Notes: generated by a model not told the origin, from the sequence alone. A DNA stretch of 64,000 bases from Streptomyces sp. SW4 (GCA_003248315.1 QKWM01000004.1:1922001-1986000), one strand, 5' to 3'. Positions 27,021 to 36,632 are shown, counted from the stretch's first letter. Program-made: numbers and translations.

Positions 27021-27669
27021 TTGGCCTGTGACCTGTGGCTGGTACCGCTCGTCGACGTGTTGTGCCACACGCCGGACAACCCGTTCGCCGAGGAACTCGC
27101 GCAATACGACAAGGTGCTCGCCGAGGCCGGGCTGCCACCGGTGCCGGTGTACCCGTACATGCCGGACTGTCCGGCGAGGTCGCCCCGGTGGCCGGGTTCG
27201 ACTACGACGCGCTGCACTTCCTGCGCCGCGCCTACCTCCTGCAGGTGTGCGGCCTCGCGGTGACGCCGTGGACGAACTGGGCGGGGACTACGAGCAGTTG
27301 CTGGAGATGTTCGAGTCGACGGCCCAGCAGTCCCACCTGGTCTGGCACTACGACCACGCCGGCAGCTACGTCCCCGTCGACTTCGCGCACCCCCTCTCCG
27401 ACGACGAACTCCTCGCGGGCGGAGGCCCCTTGGGGTCGTCGCAGGCGCTGCTGCGGGAGCTGGAGTTCATCGCGCCCGCCATCGGCATCGACCCCGCCAA
27501 CCCTCCGGCGGCGCCGCTGCCCCCCGCCGCGCCGACGGAGCTGGAGGAGCCCGCGGGGGCGGCGCCCTACGACCCCAGCCCCTTCGCCCGGGAGCGCCAC
27601 GTGTGGCTGGGGCTGCACGCGGCGGCGACGCGGAGCCTGGCGCAGGGGTCGATGATCGTCTTCAGCTGA
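27021..27669 (+). CDS. Conserved actinobacterial protein of unknown function (frameshifted)
   Basis: About 216 residues. TTG at 27021 is chosen because GAGGAG lies seven bases upstream and the reading continues ACDLWLVPLVDVLCHTPDNPFAEELAQYD. Other conserved-looking blocks are FDYDALHFLRRAYLLQVCGLAVTP, FESTAQQSHLVWHYDHAGSYVPVDF and ERHVWLGLHAAATRSLAQGSMIVFS, with a Pro/Ala linker before the last. Breaks near 27175 and 27265 are repaired by one base each. No membrane segment, motif or family that I recognise. Its end overlaps the convergent gene by eight bases. Confidence 0.7.
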
Positions 27670-27958
27670 CGGAGAGCTGGGAGAGGCCCTTCTCCAGATC
27701 GTCGGCGTTCATGATGGGGCAGACTTCGACCTCGGCGTTCGTCTCCATGAAGAACGTCTCGCCGACGGGCGGCAGCTCGGAGCTGTCCTTCATGTCGAAG
27801 ACCAGCAGGGCCGTGCGCCGGCCGCCGATGGCTCCGAAGTAGGCCGCTTCCGGGTGGAGCCGCTCGACGACGCCCTTGATCATGCCGGGCATCGTGCCGT
27901 TGCGGATGGCCTCGTTGCCCTTCTCCGTGTCCAGGGTCGCCTTGAGCAGTACGCGCAT
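27662..27958 (-). CDS. Small conserved protein, dimeric alpha/beta-barrel-like
   Basis: 98 residues from ATG 27958 (MRVLLKATLDTEKGNEAIRNGTMPGMIKGVVERLHPEAAYF), preferred over GTG 27967 because GAAGAAGG precedes it at a suitable distance. The strand-helix-strand pattern, with GGRRTALLVFDMKDSSELPPVGETFF and VEVCPIMNADDLEKGL, resembles ferredoxin-like or dimeric alpha/beta-barrel proteins. Soluble and intact. The function is unknown. Confidence 0.75.
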   Translation of the reverse strand: MRVLLKATLDTEKGNEAIRNGTMPGMIKGVVERLHPEAAYFGAIGGRRTALLVFDMKDSSELPPVGETFFMETNAEVEVCPIMNADDLEKGLSQLSVS

Positions 27959-28019
27959 GGCAGTCACCTTCTTCCGACGTCCTCAGGCTATGCCCGATAC
28001 GCGAGGTTCGTTACCCGGG

Positions 28020-28219
28020 TCAGCGGATCAAGGTGATGGCCGGCGGCCACAGGACGGCGCTCGCCAGCAGCAGGGACGGGCCCAGGTGCACGGGGCAGAC
28101 CCGCAGCGGGGGGCGGTGGTGCCGGGCGACCTCGAAACGGACCGGGTCCCCGCAGTCCCGGCGTCGCCCTCGGGCCCGTAGGGCCCCAGGCAGGAAGCGG
28201 CACGGTCACGCTCGTCCAT
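28020..28219 (-). CDS. 66-residue Cys-containing protein (one frameshift)
   Basis: ATG 28219: MDERDRAASCLGPYGPEGDAG. After adding bases near 28150 it reads DCGDPVRFEVARHHRPPLRVCPVHL and a hydrophobic C-terminus (SLLLASAVLWPPAITLIR). Spaced Cys/His (SC, DCG, VCPVH) could form a metal site, and the C-terminus could insert in a membrane. The stop is at 28020-28022. Too short for a family call. Codon pattern and the coherent repaired sequence support it as real. Confidence 0.5.
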
Positions 28220-28328
28220 GCGCCCATCCCACACCGCGGGGGCGGGGCCGCCCGGCGAACCCCCGAACAGCCCAACACCCCGCCGCCCCTACCCTCCCCG
28301 ACCCGTGGGCTCCGCCCCGCACCCCGCA

Positions 28329-28376
28329 CCTCAAACGCCGGAGAGGCTGAGAAACCAGCCCGTCCGGCGTTTGAGG
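28329..28376. terminator. 14-bp inverted repeat, common Streptomyces intergenic element
   Basis: CCTCAAACGCCGGA (28329-28342) pairs exactly with TCCGGCGTTTGAGG (28363-28376) across a 20-base loop. From memory, very similar CTCAAACGCCGGA...TCCGGCGTTTGAG elements recur between genes across Streptomyces. Here it follows the DUF3515 stop by 92 bp. Confidence 0.7.
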
Positions 28377-28404
28377 ACGAGGCCGTTCAGGCCGAAGCGG
28401 GGGT

Positions 28405-28422
28405 CTGGGGCGGCAGCCCCAG
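28405..28422. terminator. Hairpin downstream of purA-DUF3515
   Basis: CTGGGGC, loop GGCA, GCCCCAG: a perfect 7-bp stem 46 bp beyond the DUF3515 stop. Together with the larger inverted repeat at 28329-28376 it probably ends the operon. Confidence 0.6.
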
Positions 28423-28467
28423 GGACGGGAAGGGCAAGGGCGGCGGGGGCGGAAGAACCGGGGCCGG

Positions 28468-28975
28468 TCAGAGGGCGTCGTGGAGTCCGATGCATTTGCT
28501 CCCGGTCCGCGGGAGCGTACCGACGGCGGGGCCAGCGCGGCCAGGATCCCGCCGGCCTCCTCCCGCGGACCGCTCCACACGAACTCCACGGCCGGCGACC
28601 GGCCGTACGTGCGCAGCACGCTCGTCCCGTCCCGCTTCAGCCGCTCCTCGTTCAGCACCCAGTCCACCCCGTCGACCGTGACGCACAGGTTGACGTTGGG
28701 CGGCAGCTCCTCCGCCCCGCAGCGCAGCACGGCCCTCTGGCCGCCCCAGGAGGCGACCCCCTCCCCAGCGCCCAGTCGCGTGAGGCACCGGGTATGTCGT
28801 CCGGCAGGCGGGAGATCACCTTCTCGCACCGGGGGTCGTCCGCGTGCGGGGCGGCGGCGACACGGTGCCCGTCGACGTACAGGAACCCGCCGGCCACGGC
28901 GGCGAGCACGAGCGCCACCGACGCCCACACCCACCGCTTGGCGGGAACCGCGAACCGCGTCACCGACACGCCCAT
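28468..28975 (-). CDS. DUF3515 family membrane protein (frameshifted)
   Basis: About 169 residues. It has a short basic N-terminus, one transmembrane helix (VWASVALVLAAVAGGFLYV) and an outer domain with CEKVISRLPDDIPG, VASWGGQRAVLRCGAEELPP, VDGVDWVLNEE and RSPAVEFVWS, typical of DUF3515, with paired cysteines. Breaks near 28765 and 28530 are repaired by one base each; the true C-terminus is KCIGLHDAL. It starts nine bases after the purA stop, so it is co-transcribed. The function of the family is unknown. Confidence 0.82.
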
Positions 28976-28984
28976 GCCCGCGGC

Positions 28985-30267
28985 CTACAGGAAGGAGTTG
29001 ATCTGGATCGTCTCGTCCCGGCCCGGGCCCACGCCGATCGCGGAGATCGGGGCGCCGGACATCTCCTCCAGGGCCTTGACGTAGGCCTGCGCGTTCTTCG
29101 GCAGGTCGGAGAAGGACTTCGCCTTGCTGATGTCCTCCGACCAGCCCGGCAGCATCTCGTAGACGGGCTTCGCGTGGTGGAAGTCGGTCTGCGAGTACGG
29201 CAGCTCCTCGACGCGCTTGCCGTCGATCTCGTAGGCGACGCAGACGGGGATCTGCTCCCAGCCGGTGAGGACGTCGAGCTTGGTGAGGAAGAAGTCGGTG
29301 AGGCCGTTCACGCGGGTCGCGTAGCGGGCGATGACCGCGTCGAACCAGCCGCAGCGGCGGTCACGGCCGGTGGTGACGCCCCGCTCGCCGCCGATCCGGC
29401 GCAGCGCCTCGCCGTCCTCGTCGAACAGCTCGGTCGGGAACGGACCGGCGCCGACGCGGGTCGTGTACGCCTTCAGGATGCCGATGACGCGGCTGATCCG
29501 GGTCGGGCCGACGCCCGCACCGGTGCAGGCGCCGCCCGCGGTCGGGTTGGAGGAGGTCACGAAGGGGTACGTGCCGTGGTCGATGTCGAGCAGGGTGCCC
29601 TGCCCGCCCTCGAAGAGGACGACCTTGTCGTCGTCCAGGGCCTGGTTGAGGACCAGGACCGTGTCGGCGACGTACGGCGCGATCTTCTCGGCGTAGCCCA
29701 GCAGCTCCTCGACCACCTGGCCGACGGCGATCGCGCGGCGGTTGTACAGCTTGGTGAGGATCTGGTTCTTGATGTCGAGGGCCGCCTCGACCTTCTGGGT
29801 GAGGATCGACTCGTCGTAGAGGTCCTGGACCCGGATGCCGACGCGGTTGATCTTGTCGGCGTAGGTCGGGCCGATGCCGCGGCCGGTGGTGCCGATCTTG
29901 CGCTTGCCGAGGAAGCGTTCCGTCACCTTGTCGACGGTGACGTTGTACGGCGTGATGATGTGGGCGTTGCCGCTGATCAGGAGCTTGGACGTGTCGACGC
30001 CGCGCTCGTTCAGCCCGCTCAGCTCGGAGAGCAGGACCGACGGGTCGACGACGACGCCGTTGCCGATGACCGGCGTGCAGCCGGGGACAGGATTCCGGAA
30101 GGGAGCAGGTGGAGGGCGTACTTCTGGTCGCCCACGACCACCGTGTGGCCGGCGTTGTTGCCGCCCTGGTAACGCACCACGTAGTCGACGGATCCGCCGA
30201 GCAGGTCCGTCGCCTTTCCCTTGCCTTCGTCACCCCACTGAGCACCGAGCAGCACAAGTGCGGGCAC
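28985..30267 (-). CDS. purA: Adenylosuccinate synthetase (one frameshift)
   Basis: Catalyses GTP-dependent joining of IMP and aspartate, the first committed step to AMP. The start is VPALVLLGAQWGDEGKGKATDLL with catalytic Asp in the GDEGKGK loop and His in NNAGHTVVVG. Also present are GTTGRGIGPTYADK, EGGQGTLLDIDHGTYPFVTSSNP and GVTTGRDRRCGWFD. With one base restored near 30087 (ILSPGCTPVIGNG) the length is 427 residues, as expected. GTG 30267 follows GGAAGGGG. This essential gene cannot be a real pseudogene unless a second copy exists. Confidence 0.97.
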
Positions 30268-30391
30268 GCGCGTACACCCCTTCCGGGCGGGGCATGTCCA
30301 TGGTCGAGGGCGCACGCGGGAGCGTTTCGCCGCGTACACCGCGACCGTCGTTGGCCGCCAACCGTCGGACCGGATGCCCCGGAATAGACGA

Positions 30392-30419
30392 AGCCCCTGG
30401 CGCAATAGCGCAAGGGGCT
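30392..30419. promoter_or_regulatory. Hairpin in the purA / DAG-kinase divergent region
   Basis: AGCCCCT-G-GCGC, loop AATA, GCGC-A-AGGGGCT: two stacked perfect stems around one mismatch. It lies 125 bp before purA and 43 bp before the divergent gene, so it may fall in one or both 5' leaders. Confidence 0.55.
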
Positions 30420-30461
30420 CTTGCACAAAGATGCTACCCGAGGAAGCGAGGCACGGCCGAG

Positions 30462-31399
30462 GTGGCGACTTCCGCGACATCTTCCGCGACATCCTCCGCG
30501 ACGCCCGACCAGCTGCTGGTGGTCGTCGACCCGGTCGCCCGCCGGGCGGACGGAGAGTCCGTCCGGATCGCGAAAGACGTGCTCAGCGCGGGTGCGGCGA
30601 GTACGAAGCTGTGTCTGCCGGACGGTCCGGAGGAGTTCGCCCGGGCGCTCGGACGGAGGGGTTCGCGGCGGCCGGTGGTGATCGGCGACGACCGGGCGCT
30701 GCTGCGGGCGGTGGCCCTGCTGCACCGGCGGCGGGAGCTGGCCGGATGTGCGCTGTCGGTGGTGCCGGTCGGCCCGGTGCTCGGGCTCGCCCGCTCGCTG
30801 GGGCTGCCGACCGGGGCGGTGGCGGCGGCGCGGACGGTGCTGGACGGGCGGAGCGGTGGCTGGACCTGCTCGTCGACGACAGCGACGGCGTGGTGCTGGG
30901 GACGGTGGGGATCCCGCCGGTACCGGCCGGCACCGCGGACCCGGCGGGCGTCGCCGGGTCCGGCACGGACGGTGGTGCGGGCCGGCTCGGCGGGGTCGGT
31001 GCGGGCGTCGGCGGCGGGGCGGGCGCCGGGTGGCTGCGGACCTGCCAGTCGCTGGTGCGGACGCTGACGGCCGTGCGCCCGGCCCGGGCGGCCTCGGCCT
31101 TCGGCAGCGGGCCGTCCCGGCTGCGGGTGGAGGTCGACGGGACCACGCTGGTCGACCTGGACCAGCCGGTCGAGGGCGTGTCGCTGGCGCCGGGCGCCGC
31201 CGGGCTGGCCGAGGTGGAGGTGCGGCGGTCGTCGGTGGGCGCGGAGGCCGTCCCGCTGACGGCCGAGGGCCGGACGGTGACCGTGTCGGGCGCCCACTTC
31301 CGCTACCGGGCCGACGCGGTGGAGTCGGGGCCGGTCCGGACGCGGACGTGGGTGGTGCGGGAGGGGGCGTGGGGGCTGACGCTGCCGAGGACGCCGTGA
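30462..31399 (+). CDS. Diacylglycerol-kinase-fold protein with degenerate catalytic motif (one frameshift)
   Basis: About 312 residues. It starts near GTG 30462 (VATSATSSATSS, low complexity) and continues LLVVVDPVARRADGESVRIAKDVLSAGA, CLPDGPEEFARAL, VVIGDDRALLRAVALLHRRRELAGCALSVVPVGPVLGLARSLGLP, then a C-terminal beta domain (LRVEVDGTTLVDLDQPVEGVSL). This is the DAGK/sphingosine-kinase layout, but the expected GGDGT nucleotide loop is replaced by GDDRALL, so kinase activity is doubtful. A break near 30857 is repaired by one base. Divergent from purA. Confidence 0.68.
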
Positions 31400-31516
31400 C
31401 CGGGGCGAGGGCGCAGCGGCCCGGCCGGGGCCCGTACCGGGTCGAGGGCGCCGCGGCCCGGCCGGGGGCCCCGTAACCGGGGCGAGGGCGCCGTAGCCCG
31501 GCCGACGACGCCGTGA
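31398..31516. repeat. Approximately 40-bp tandem repeat, three copies
   Basis: Three imperfect copies of a GC-rich unit containing CGAGGGCGCCG and CGGCCCGGCCGGGG, directly downstream of the DAG-kinase-fold gene. No coding content. Confidence 0.6.
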
Positions 31517-31609
31517 CCGGCGGGGGCCGGGCGGGCCCGCCGTCGCCGGTACGGTCCCGGGCCCCCGCCGGGGACGTCGTACTCCGCGTGGGGGAGCGCG
31601 TGCGGCCGG

Positions 31610-32100
31610 TCAGCCGAAGTGCTGCCGGCGGTGCACCCGCCAGCGCTCCATCAGGGCGGCCAGCTCTCCGTCCAGGAACTCGAAGAAGGCCAGGGTCTCG
31701 GCGAGGCGGGCCCCCGCGGGCGTGGTCGCGCCGAGGCTGCGGACGCCGTCGCGCAGGGCGTCCTCCCAGCGCTTGAGCACGGCCTCGCGGTTGGTGAGGG
31801 CCTCGTACCACTGGTCGGCGTGCACCCGGTAGCGCTCGCGGCGGGAGCCGGGCTCGCGCTCCGGGAGACCATGTGCTGCTGGGACAGGTAGCGCACCGCC
31901 CCGGACACCGCGGCCGGGGAGATCTTCAGCTGTTCGCCCAGCTCCGCCGAGGTCAGGGCGCCGGAGTCGGAGGAGAGCAGCGCGGCGAAGACCCGGGCCG
32001 GCATCCGCGGCATCCCGGCCTCCACGAGCTGCGCCGCGAAGTGCTCCACGAACCGGGAGACGGACTCCGGGTCCCGCTCCGCCGCCTGCGGTTGCGTCAT
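31610..32100 (-). CDS. GbsR/MarR-family transcriptional regulator (one frameshift)
   Basis: About 163 residues. It reads RDPESVSRFVEHFAAQLVEAGMPRMPARVFAALLSSDSGALTSAELGEQLKISPAAVSGAVRYLSQQHMVSR, a winged helix-turn-helix. A helical dimerisation part follows (YRVHADQWYEALTNREAVLKRWEDALRDGVRSL). One base is missing near 31862. This GbsR-like type often sits beside ABC exporters and represses them. It is divergent from the exporter, with the 20-bp palindrome at 32167-32186 in the shared promoter region. Confidence 0.88.
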
Positions 32101-32166
32101 GCGCCGATCATCTCCCCTGCTCGCCGTACGGTCCCGAGTCTACCCGGCGATTTATACGCTTCCTTA

Positions 32167-32197
32167 ACTTCACAAATTTGTGAAGTCAGCGTACGTT
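32167..32197 (+). promoter_or_regulatory. 20-bp perfect palindrome overlapping the exporter promoter
   Basis: ACTTCACAAATTTGTGAAGT (32167-32186) is a perfect palindrome and strikingly AT-rich for this genome. On the plus strand a TTCACA hexamer (32169-32174) and TACGTT (32192-32197), 17 bases apart, form a plausible promoter overlapping the palindrome, seven bases before ATG 32205. A divergent TATAAA lies at 32151-32156 on the other strand. It is the best operator candidate for the GbsR/MarR regulator. Confidence 0.78.
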
Positions 32198-32204
32198 CTG
32201 AAAC

Positions 32205-33139
32205 ATGACCAAGGCCATCACCGTCTCCGGACTGCACAAGTCCTTCGGACGGACACACGCGCTGGACGGCCTCGACCTGGACGTCGAGGCCGGCGAGGTC
32301 CACGGCTTCCTCGGGCCCAACGGCGCCGGGAAGTCGACCACCATCCGCGTCCTGCTGGGACTGCTGCGCGCCGACTCCGGCGCCGCCCAGGTCCTCGGCC
32401 GCGACCCGTGGACGGACGCCGTCGACCTGCACCGCCGCCTCGCCTACGTCCCGGCGACGTCGAACTGTGGCCCGGACTCACCGGCGGCGAGGCCATCGAC
32501 CTGCTCTCCCGGCTGCGCGGCGGCCTGAACAAGCGGCGCCGGGACGAGCTGATCGAACGGTTCGGACTCGACCCCACGAAGAAGGGCCGGGCGTACTCCA
32601 AGGGCAACCGGCAGAAGGTCGCCATCGTCGCCGCGCTCGCCTCCGACGCCGAACTGCTGCTCCTCGACGAGCCCACCGCGGGCCTCGACCCGCTGATGGA
32701 GGTCGTCTTCCAGGACGTCATCACCGAGGCCAAGGCCGCCGGGCGGACCGTGCTGCTCTCCAGCCACATCCTGGCCCAGGTGGAGAAGCTCGCCGACCGG
32801 GTGAGCATCATCCGGCTCGGCCGCACCGTCCAGTCCGGCACCCTCGGCGAACTGCGGCACCTGACCCGCACCACCGTCGAGGCGGAGACCGACCGCCCCG
32901 CCACCGGCCTGGAGGACCTGCCCGGCGTCCACGACCTGGTCACCACCGACGGCCGCGTCCGCTTCGCCGTGGACGGCGCCGCCGTGGACGCGGCCGTCCG
33001 CAAGCTCACCGAGTACGGCATCCGCAGCCTGATCAGCCACCCGCCGACGCTGGAGGAGCTGATGCTCCGCCACTACGACGACGCGCTGCCCGCCGCCGAC
33101 CGCGGCCGCCCGCACGGCACCCCCGGAGCCCTGCGATGA
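32205..33139 (+). CDS. ABC transporter ATP-binding protein, drug exporter type (one frameshift)
   Basis: About 311 residues. Walker A GPNGAGKST; a degenerate signature (YSKGNRQKVAI in place of LSGGQ, as in many drug/polyketide exporters); Walker B LLLLDEPTAGLD; switch His in LLSSHILAQVE. A C-terminal extension (TTVEAETDRPATGLEDLPGVHDL) is typical of the DrrA/TnrB class. A missing base near 32457 sits at the Q-loop (YVPGDVELWPGLTGGEAIDLL). Its stop overlaps the permease start (ATGA). Probably exports a hydrophobic toxic compound; the substrate is unknown. Confidence 0.92.
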
Positions 33140-34789
33140 CCACCGCGACCCTCGCCCCGAAAAGCCCGCCGCGCCCGGCGACCGGCCCGGCCGCCCTGGC
33201 CGGCACCGGCACGCTGATCCGCTTCGCCCTGCGCCGCGACCGCGTCCGCCTGCCCGTCTGGATCCTGGCCCTGCTCCTCGGCACCCTGTCCACGGCCAAC
33301 AGCTACACCGAGCTGTACGGCACGCCCGAGGACCGCGCGAACGCCGTCGCGACCATGGGCAGCCCCGCCGGGCTCGCCATGTCCGGCCCCGCCACTACCT
33401 GGACGACTACACGCACGGCGCGATGCTCGGCCACCAGATGCTCGGCTTCATGGCCGTCCTCGTCGGCCTGATGAGCGTCCTCACCGTCACCCGGCACACC
33501 CGCGCCGAGGAGGAGACCGGCCGCGCCGAACTGGTGCGGTCCGCGGTCGTCGGACGGCACGCGCACCTCGCCGCCGCCCTGACGGTCGCGGCCCTCGCCG
33601 ACCTGGCCCTGGCGCTGCTGCTGGCCCTCGGCCTGACCGGCCTGGGCACCGACGGCGTCGACGGGCCCGGCGCCCTGCTCTACGGCGCCTGCCACGCCGC
33701 CGCCGGCCTCGTCTTCGCCGCCGTCGCCGCGGTCACCGTCCAGCTCACCGCGCACGCCCGCGGCGCCACCGGCACGGCCCTCGCCGCCATCGGCGTCGCC
33801 TACGTCCTGCGCGCCGCCGGGGACAGCGGCGAGAACGGCGCCCTGTCCTGGCTCTCCCCCATCGGCTGGGTGCAGCGCACCTACGTCTTCGTCGACGACG
33901 ACGGGTGGCCGCTGCTGCTCTGCCTCGCCCTGGCGGCGGCCTGCGCGGCGACGGGCTTCGTGCTCTCCACCCGGCGGGACGTCGGCGCGGGACTGCGGCC
34001 GGAGCGGCCGGGCAGGCCGCACGCCTCCGAGGCGCTCGGCACCCCCTCGGCCTCGCCCTGCGGCTGCACCGCGGCATGGCCGCCGGCTTCGGGGCGGGCC
34101 TGTTCCTGATGGGCGCGATGTACGGGTCGATCCTCGGCCAGGCCGAGGACATGCTGAAGGACATCGACCAGCTCCAGGAGGCCCTGCGGCGCCTCGGCGG
34201 AGCGACCATGGCCGAGTCCTTCGCCTCCATGGTCATGATCGTCCTCGCGGTCGTCGCCGCCGTGTACGTGGTGATGGCGGCACTGCGCCCGCGCGCCGAG
34301 GAGACCGCGGGCCGCGCCGAACCGCTGCTCGCCACCGGACTGTCGCGCGACCGCTGGGCCGGCGGCCACCTGGCCGTGGCCGCCGGCTGCGGCACGCTCG
34401 TGATGCTCCTCGCCGGCCTCGGCTTCGGGATCGCGGGCGCCGCCTCGACCGGTGACGCGGCGCTGCTGCCCGAACTGGTGGGCGCCGCCCTCGCCCACGC
34501 CCCCGCCCTGTGGGTCACCGCCGGGGTGGCCGCGGTGCTGTTCGGCTGGCTGCCGAGGGCGAGCGCGGCGGCCTGGCTCGTGCCGGTGTACGCCTTCGTC
34601 GTCGGCTACCTCGGCCAGATCCTCCGGTTCCCGGACTGGATGACCGGCCTCTCCCCCTTCGGGCACGTCCCCCGGCTGCCGGCCGCCGGCATGGAGTGGA
34701 CGCCGCTGCTGGTCATGACGGTCCTCGCGGCCGGGCTGGGCCGGCTGGGACTCGCCGGGTTCCGGCGCCGGGACCTGGACACCAAGTAG
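33136..34789 (+). CDS. ABC transporter permease, drug exporter type (frameshifted)
   Basis: About 550 residues with roughly twelve transmembrane helices in two halves. The first half starts LIRFALRRDRVRLPVWILALLLGTL and includes HTRAEEETGRAELVRSAVVGR. The second half repeats the pattern (RPRAEETAGRAEPLLATGLSRDRWAGGHLAVAAGC), indicating an internal duplication. Such double permeases pair with TnrB/DrrA-type ATPases for antibiotic efflux. It ends PRLPAAGMEWTPLLVMTVLAAGLGRLGLAGFRRRDL. Breaks near 33396 and 34045. Confidence 0.9.
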
Positions 34790-34794
34790 GCGGT

Positions 34795-34922
34795 CCCGCG
34801 GCGGGCGGTCCCTGGCGGGCGGCCCTGGGCGGGCGGTCCCTGGGCGGCGGTCCCTGGGCGGCGGTCCCTGGCGGCGGTCCCTGGGCGGGCGGTCCCTGGG
34901 CGGGCGGTCCCTGGGCGGGCGG
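34795..34922. repeat. 15-bp tandem repeat between the convergent exporter and P450 genes
   Basis: About nine copies of GGTCCCTGGGCGGGC (some lacking one or two bases) fill the gap between the permease stop and the P450 stop. Confidence 0.9.
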
Positions 34923-34947
34923 CCTCACACCTCCACGGGCAGTCCGC

Positions 34948-36137
34948 TCAGGCCCGGATGACGTAGTTGGGCTTGCGCTCCGGCTCCGCGGCGAGCCGGA
35001 GCGCGGGCGCGCGCTCCAGCAGGGCCCTCAGGGAGGCGGCCAGCTCGATCCGGGCCAGCGGGGCGCCGATGCAGTAGTGGATGCCGGCGCTGAAGGAGAT
35101 GTGGGGATTGTCGCGGCGGGCCAGGTCGAGGCGCTCGGGGCGGAGAAGACGGCGGGTCGTGGTTGGCGGACCCGAACAGCATCGCCACCTCCGCGCCCTC
35201 GGCAGCACCGTCCCGTCGATCTCGATCTCGTCCAGCACCCACCGCTCGAACAGCTGGAGCGGGGTGTCGTACCGCATCAGCTCCTCGACCGCGGACGGGA
35301 CGAGGGAGTGGTCGGCGCGCAGCGCGGCCAGCTGGTCCGGGTTGCGGAACAACGCCCACCAGCCGTTGACCGTGGCGTTCACCGTGGCCTCGTGGCCGGC
35401 GTTGAGCAGCAGCACGCAGGTCGAGATCATCTCCTGCTCGGTGAGCCGGTCGTCGTCCTCGTCGTGCGCGGCGATCAGGCCGGAGACCAGGTCGTCGCCG
35501 GGCTCCTTGCGGCGTTCGGCGATCAGTGCGCGCAGGTAGTCGGAGAACTCCACCGACGCCCGCACCGCCCGCGCCGCCGTCTCCTCGGACGGGTTCAGCT
35601 CGTACATCCGCAGATGTCCGCCGACCAGGGCGCAGCGGGCCCGGTCCGGCTCCGGGATGCCCAGCATCTCGGCGATCACCGCGACCGGAAGGGGCTCGGC
35701 GACGTCCGTCAGCAGATCGCCGCCGCCGGCCGCCACGAGCCGGTCGACCAGCCCGTCCGCCAGAGAGCGCACGTACGGGCCCAGCCGCTCCACCGTCCGG
35801 GGCGTGAACGCCTTCGACACCAGACGCCGGATGCGGGTGTGGTCCGGCGGCTCCAGATCGAGCATGCCGTGGTCGTTGAGGATGTGGAACGGCTCGTGCT
35901 CCGGCGGGGCGGCGTCCGGCCGAACTCCTCGTGCGTGAACCGGTGCCGGTACGTGCGGCCCAGTCGCCGGTCCCGCAGCAGCGCCGAGACGTCCGCGTGG
36001 TGCGGGACCAGCCACTGGTCGGTCGGCTCGTAGTAGAGCACCCGGCCGCGGGCGCGCAGCTCGGCGTAGGCCGGGTACGGGTCGGCGACGAAAGCGGGGT
36101 CCCACGGGTCGAACGCGAGGTCGGATGCAGCTGTCAT
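34948..36137 (-). CDS. Cytochrome P450, CYP107-like (frameshifted)
   Basis: About 397 residues after repair near 35922, 35197 and 35140. It reads FDPWDPAFVADPYPAYAELRARGRVLYYEPTDQWLV; the I-helix oxygen-binding motif is LLNAGHEATVNA; the K-helix ExxR lies in VEELMRYDTP; and the haem-ligand Cys lies in FSAGIHYCIGAPLARIEL. Soluble bacterial class, needing ferredoxin and reductase that are not encoded nearby. Position and sequence resemble S. coelicolor CYP107U1 (SCO3636) from memory. The substrate is unknown, and no biosynthetic cluster surrounds it. Confidence 0.93.
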
Positions 36138-36226
36138 GACCGGACGATAAGTCCTGTGGCGACCCCTGCCCAGGGTCTGCGGCCGGCGGGTGCGGGCGGG
36201 CCCGTGCGGCGGGGCGCCGTCAAAGC

Positions 36227-36320
36227 GCTGTGCGGTCGGGACGCCGGACTGCTGTGCGGTCGGGACGCCGGACCGCTGTGGCGGTCGGGCGTCGGAATGC
36301 TGTGCGGTCGGGGCGTCGGA
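36227..36320. repeat. Approximately 24-bp tandem repeat, four copies
   Basis: Four copies of a unit with CTGTGCGGTCGGGACGCCGGA, the third with one extra G. It lies in the 495-bp region between the divergent P450 and leader/RNHCP genes, just upstream of a plausible promoter. Confidence 0.85.
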
Positions 36321-36327
36321 AAATGCG

Positions 36328-36358
36328 TTGACGTGCGCCGCGGCGGGCTTGTTAGCCT
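36328..36358 (+). promoter_or_regulatory. Candidate housekeeping promoter for the RNHCP genes
   Basis: TTGACG (36328-36333) and TTAGCC/TAGCCT (36352-36358) are spaced 18-19 bp, near the HrdB consensus. It lies about 115 bp before the leader peptide. Predicted from sequence only. Confidence 0.5.
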
Positions 36359-36470
36359 CGGGCCCGGACCGGTCCCGGCGCGCGGTGGTCCACCGCCGGC
36401 GCGTCGCGCTCCCGTTCCTCTCCGTACCGTCCGCCGCGATCAGGGCCCGTGCCCCGAAGAGGGTGTCTTG

Positions 36471-36512
36471 ATGTTCCGGCCAGCGCCGAGTGCGCCTCGC
36501 CCGACCGCGTAA
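36471..36512 (+). CDS. 13-residue leader peptide upstream of RNHCP genes
   Basis: ATG 36471 encodes MFRPAPSAPRPTA and stops at TAA 36512. GAGGG lies seven bases before the ATG. It sits downstream of a good promoter and 120 bp before the first RNHCP gene. It is rich in Pro and Ala with two Arg, which could cause ribosome stalling. Whether it is translated, or regulates the genes behind it, is inference. Confidence 0.45.
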   Translation: MFRPAPSAPRPTA

Positions 36513-36632
36513 CCGTCCAGCCCACGCCGCCCCGCGCGGCTGCCGGACGTGCGTTTCCCGGTGCCCGGCCGCCGAGGCCGCTCGGCCTGCTCTTGCTGTC
36601 ACGAACCGACTTCTCAGCAAGGAGCACCCCGG

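Noticed and set aside
34795..34922. Possible CRISPR array
   Set aside because: The repeats are head-to-tail without spacers, as in the other arrays of the window. No cas genes are present.
31610..36137. Secondary-metabolite cluster (regulator, exporter, P450)
   Set aside because: No biosynthetic core enzyme, carrier protein or tailoring set is nearby. The P450 and exporter converge and are separated by a repeat array.
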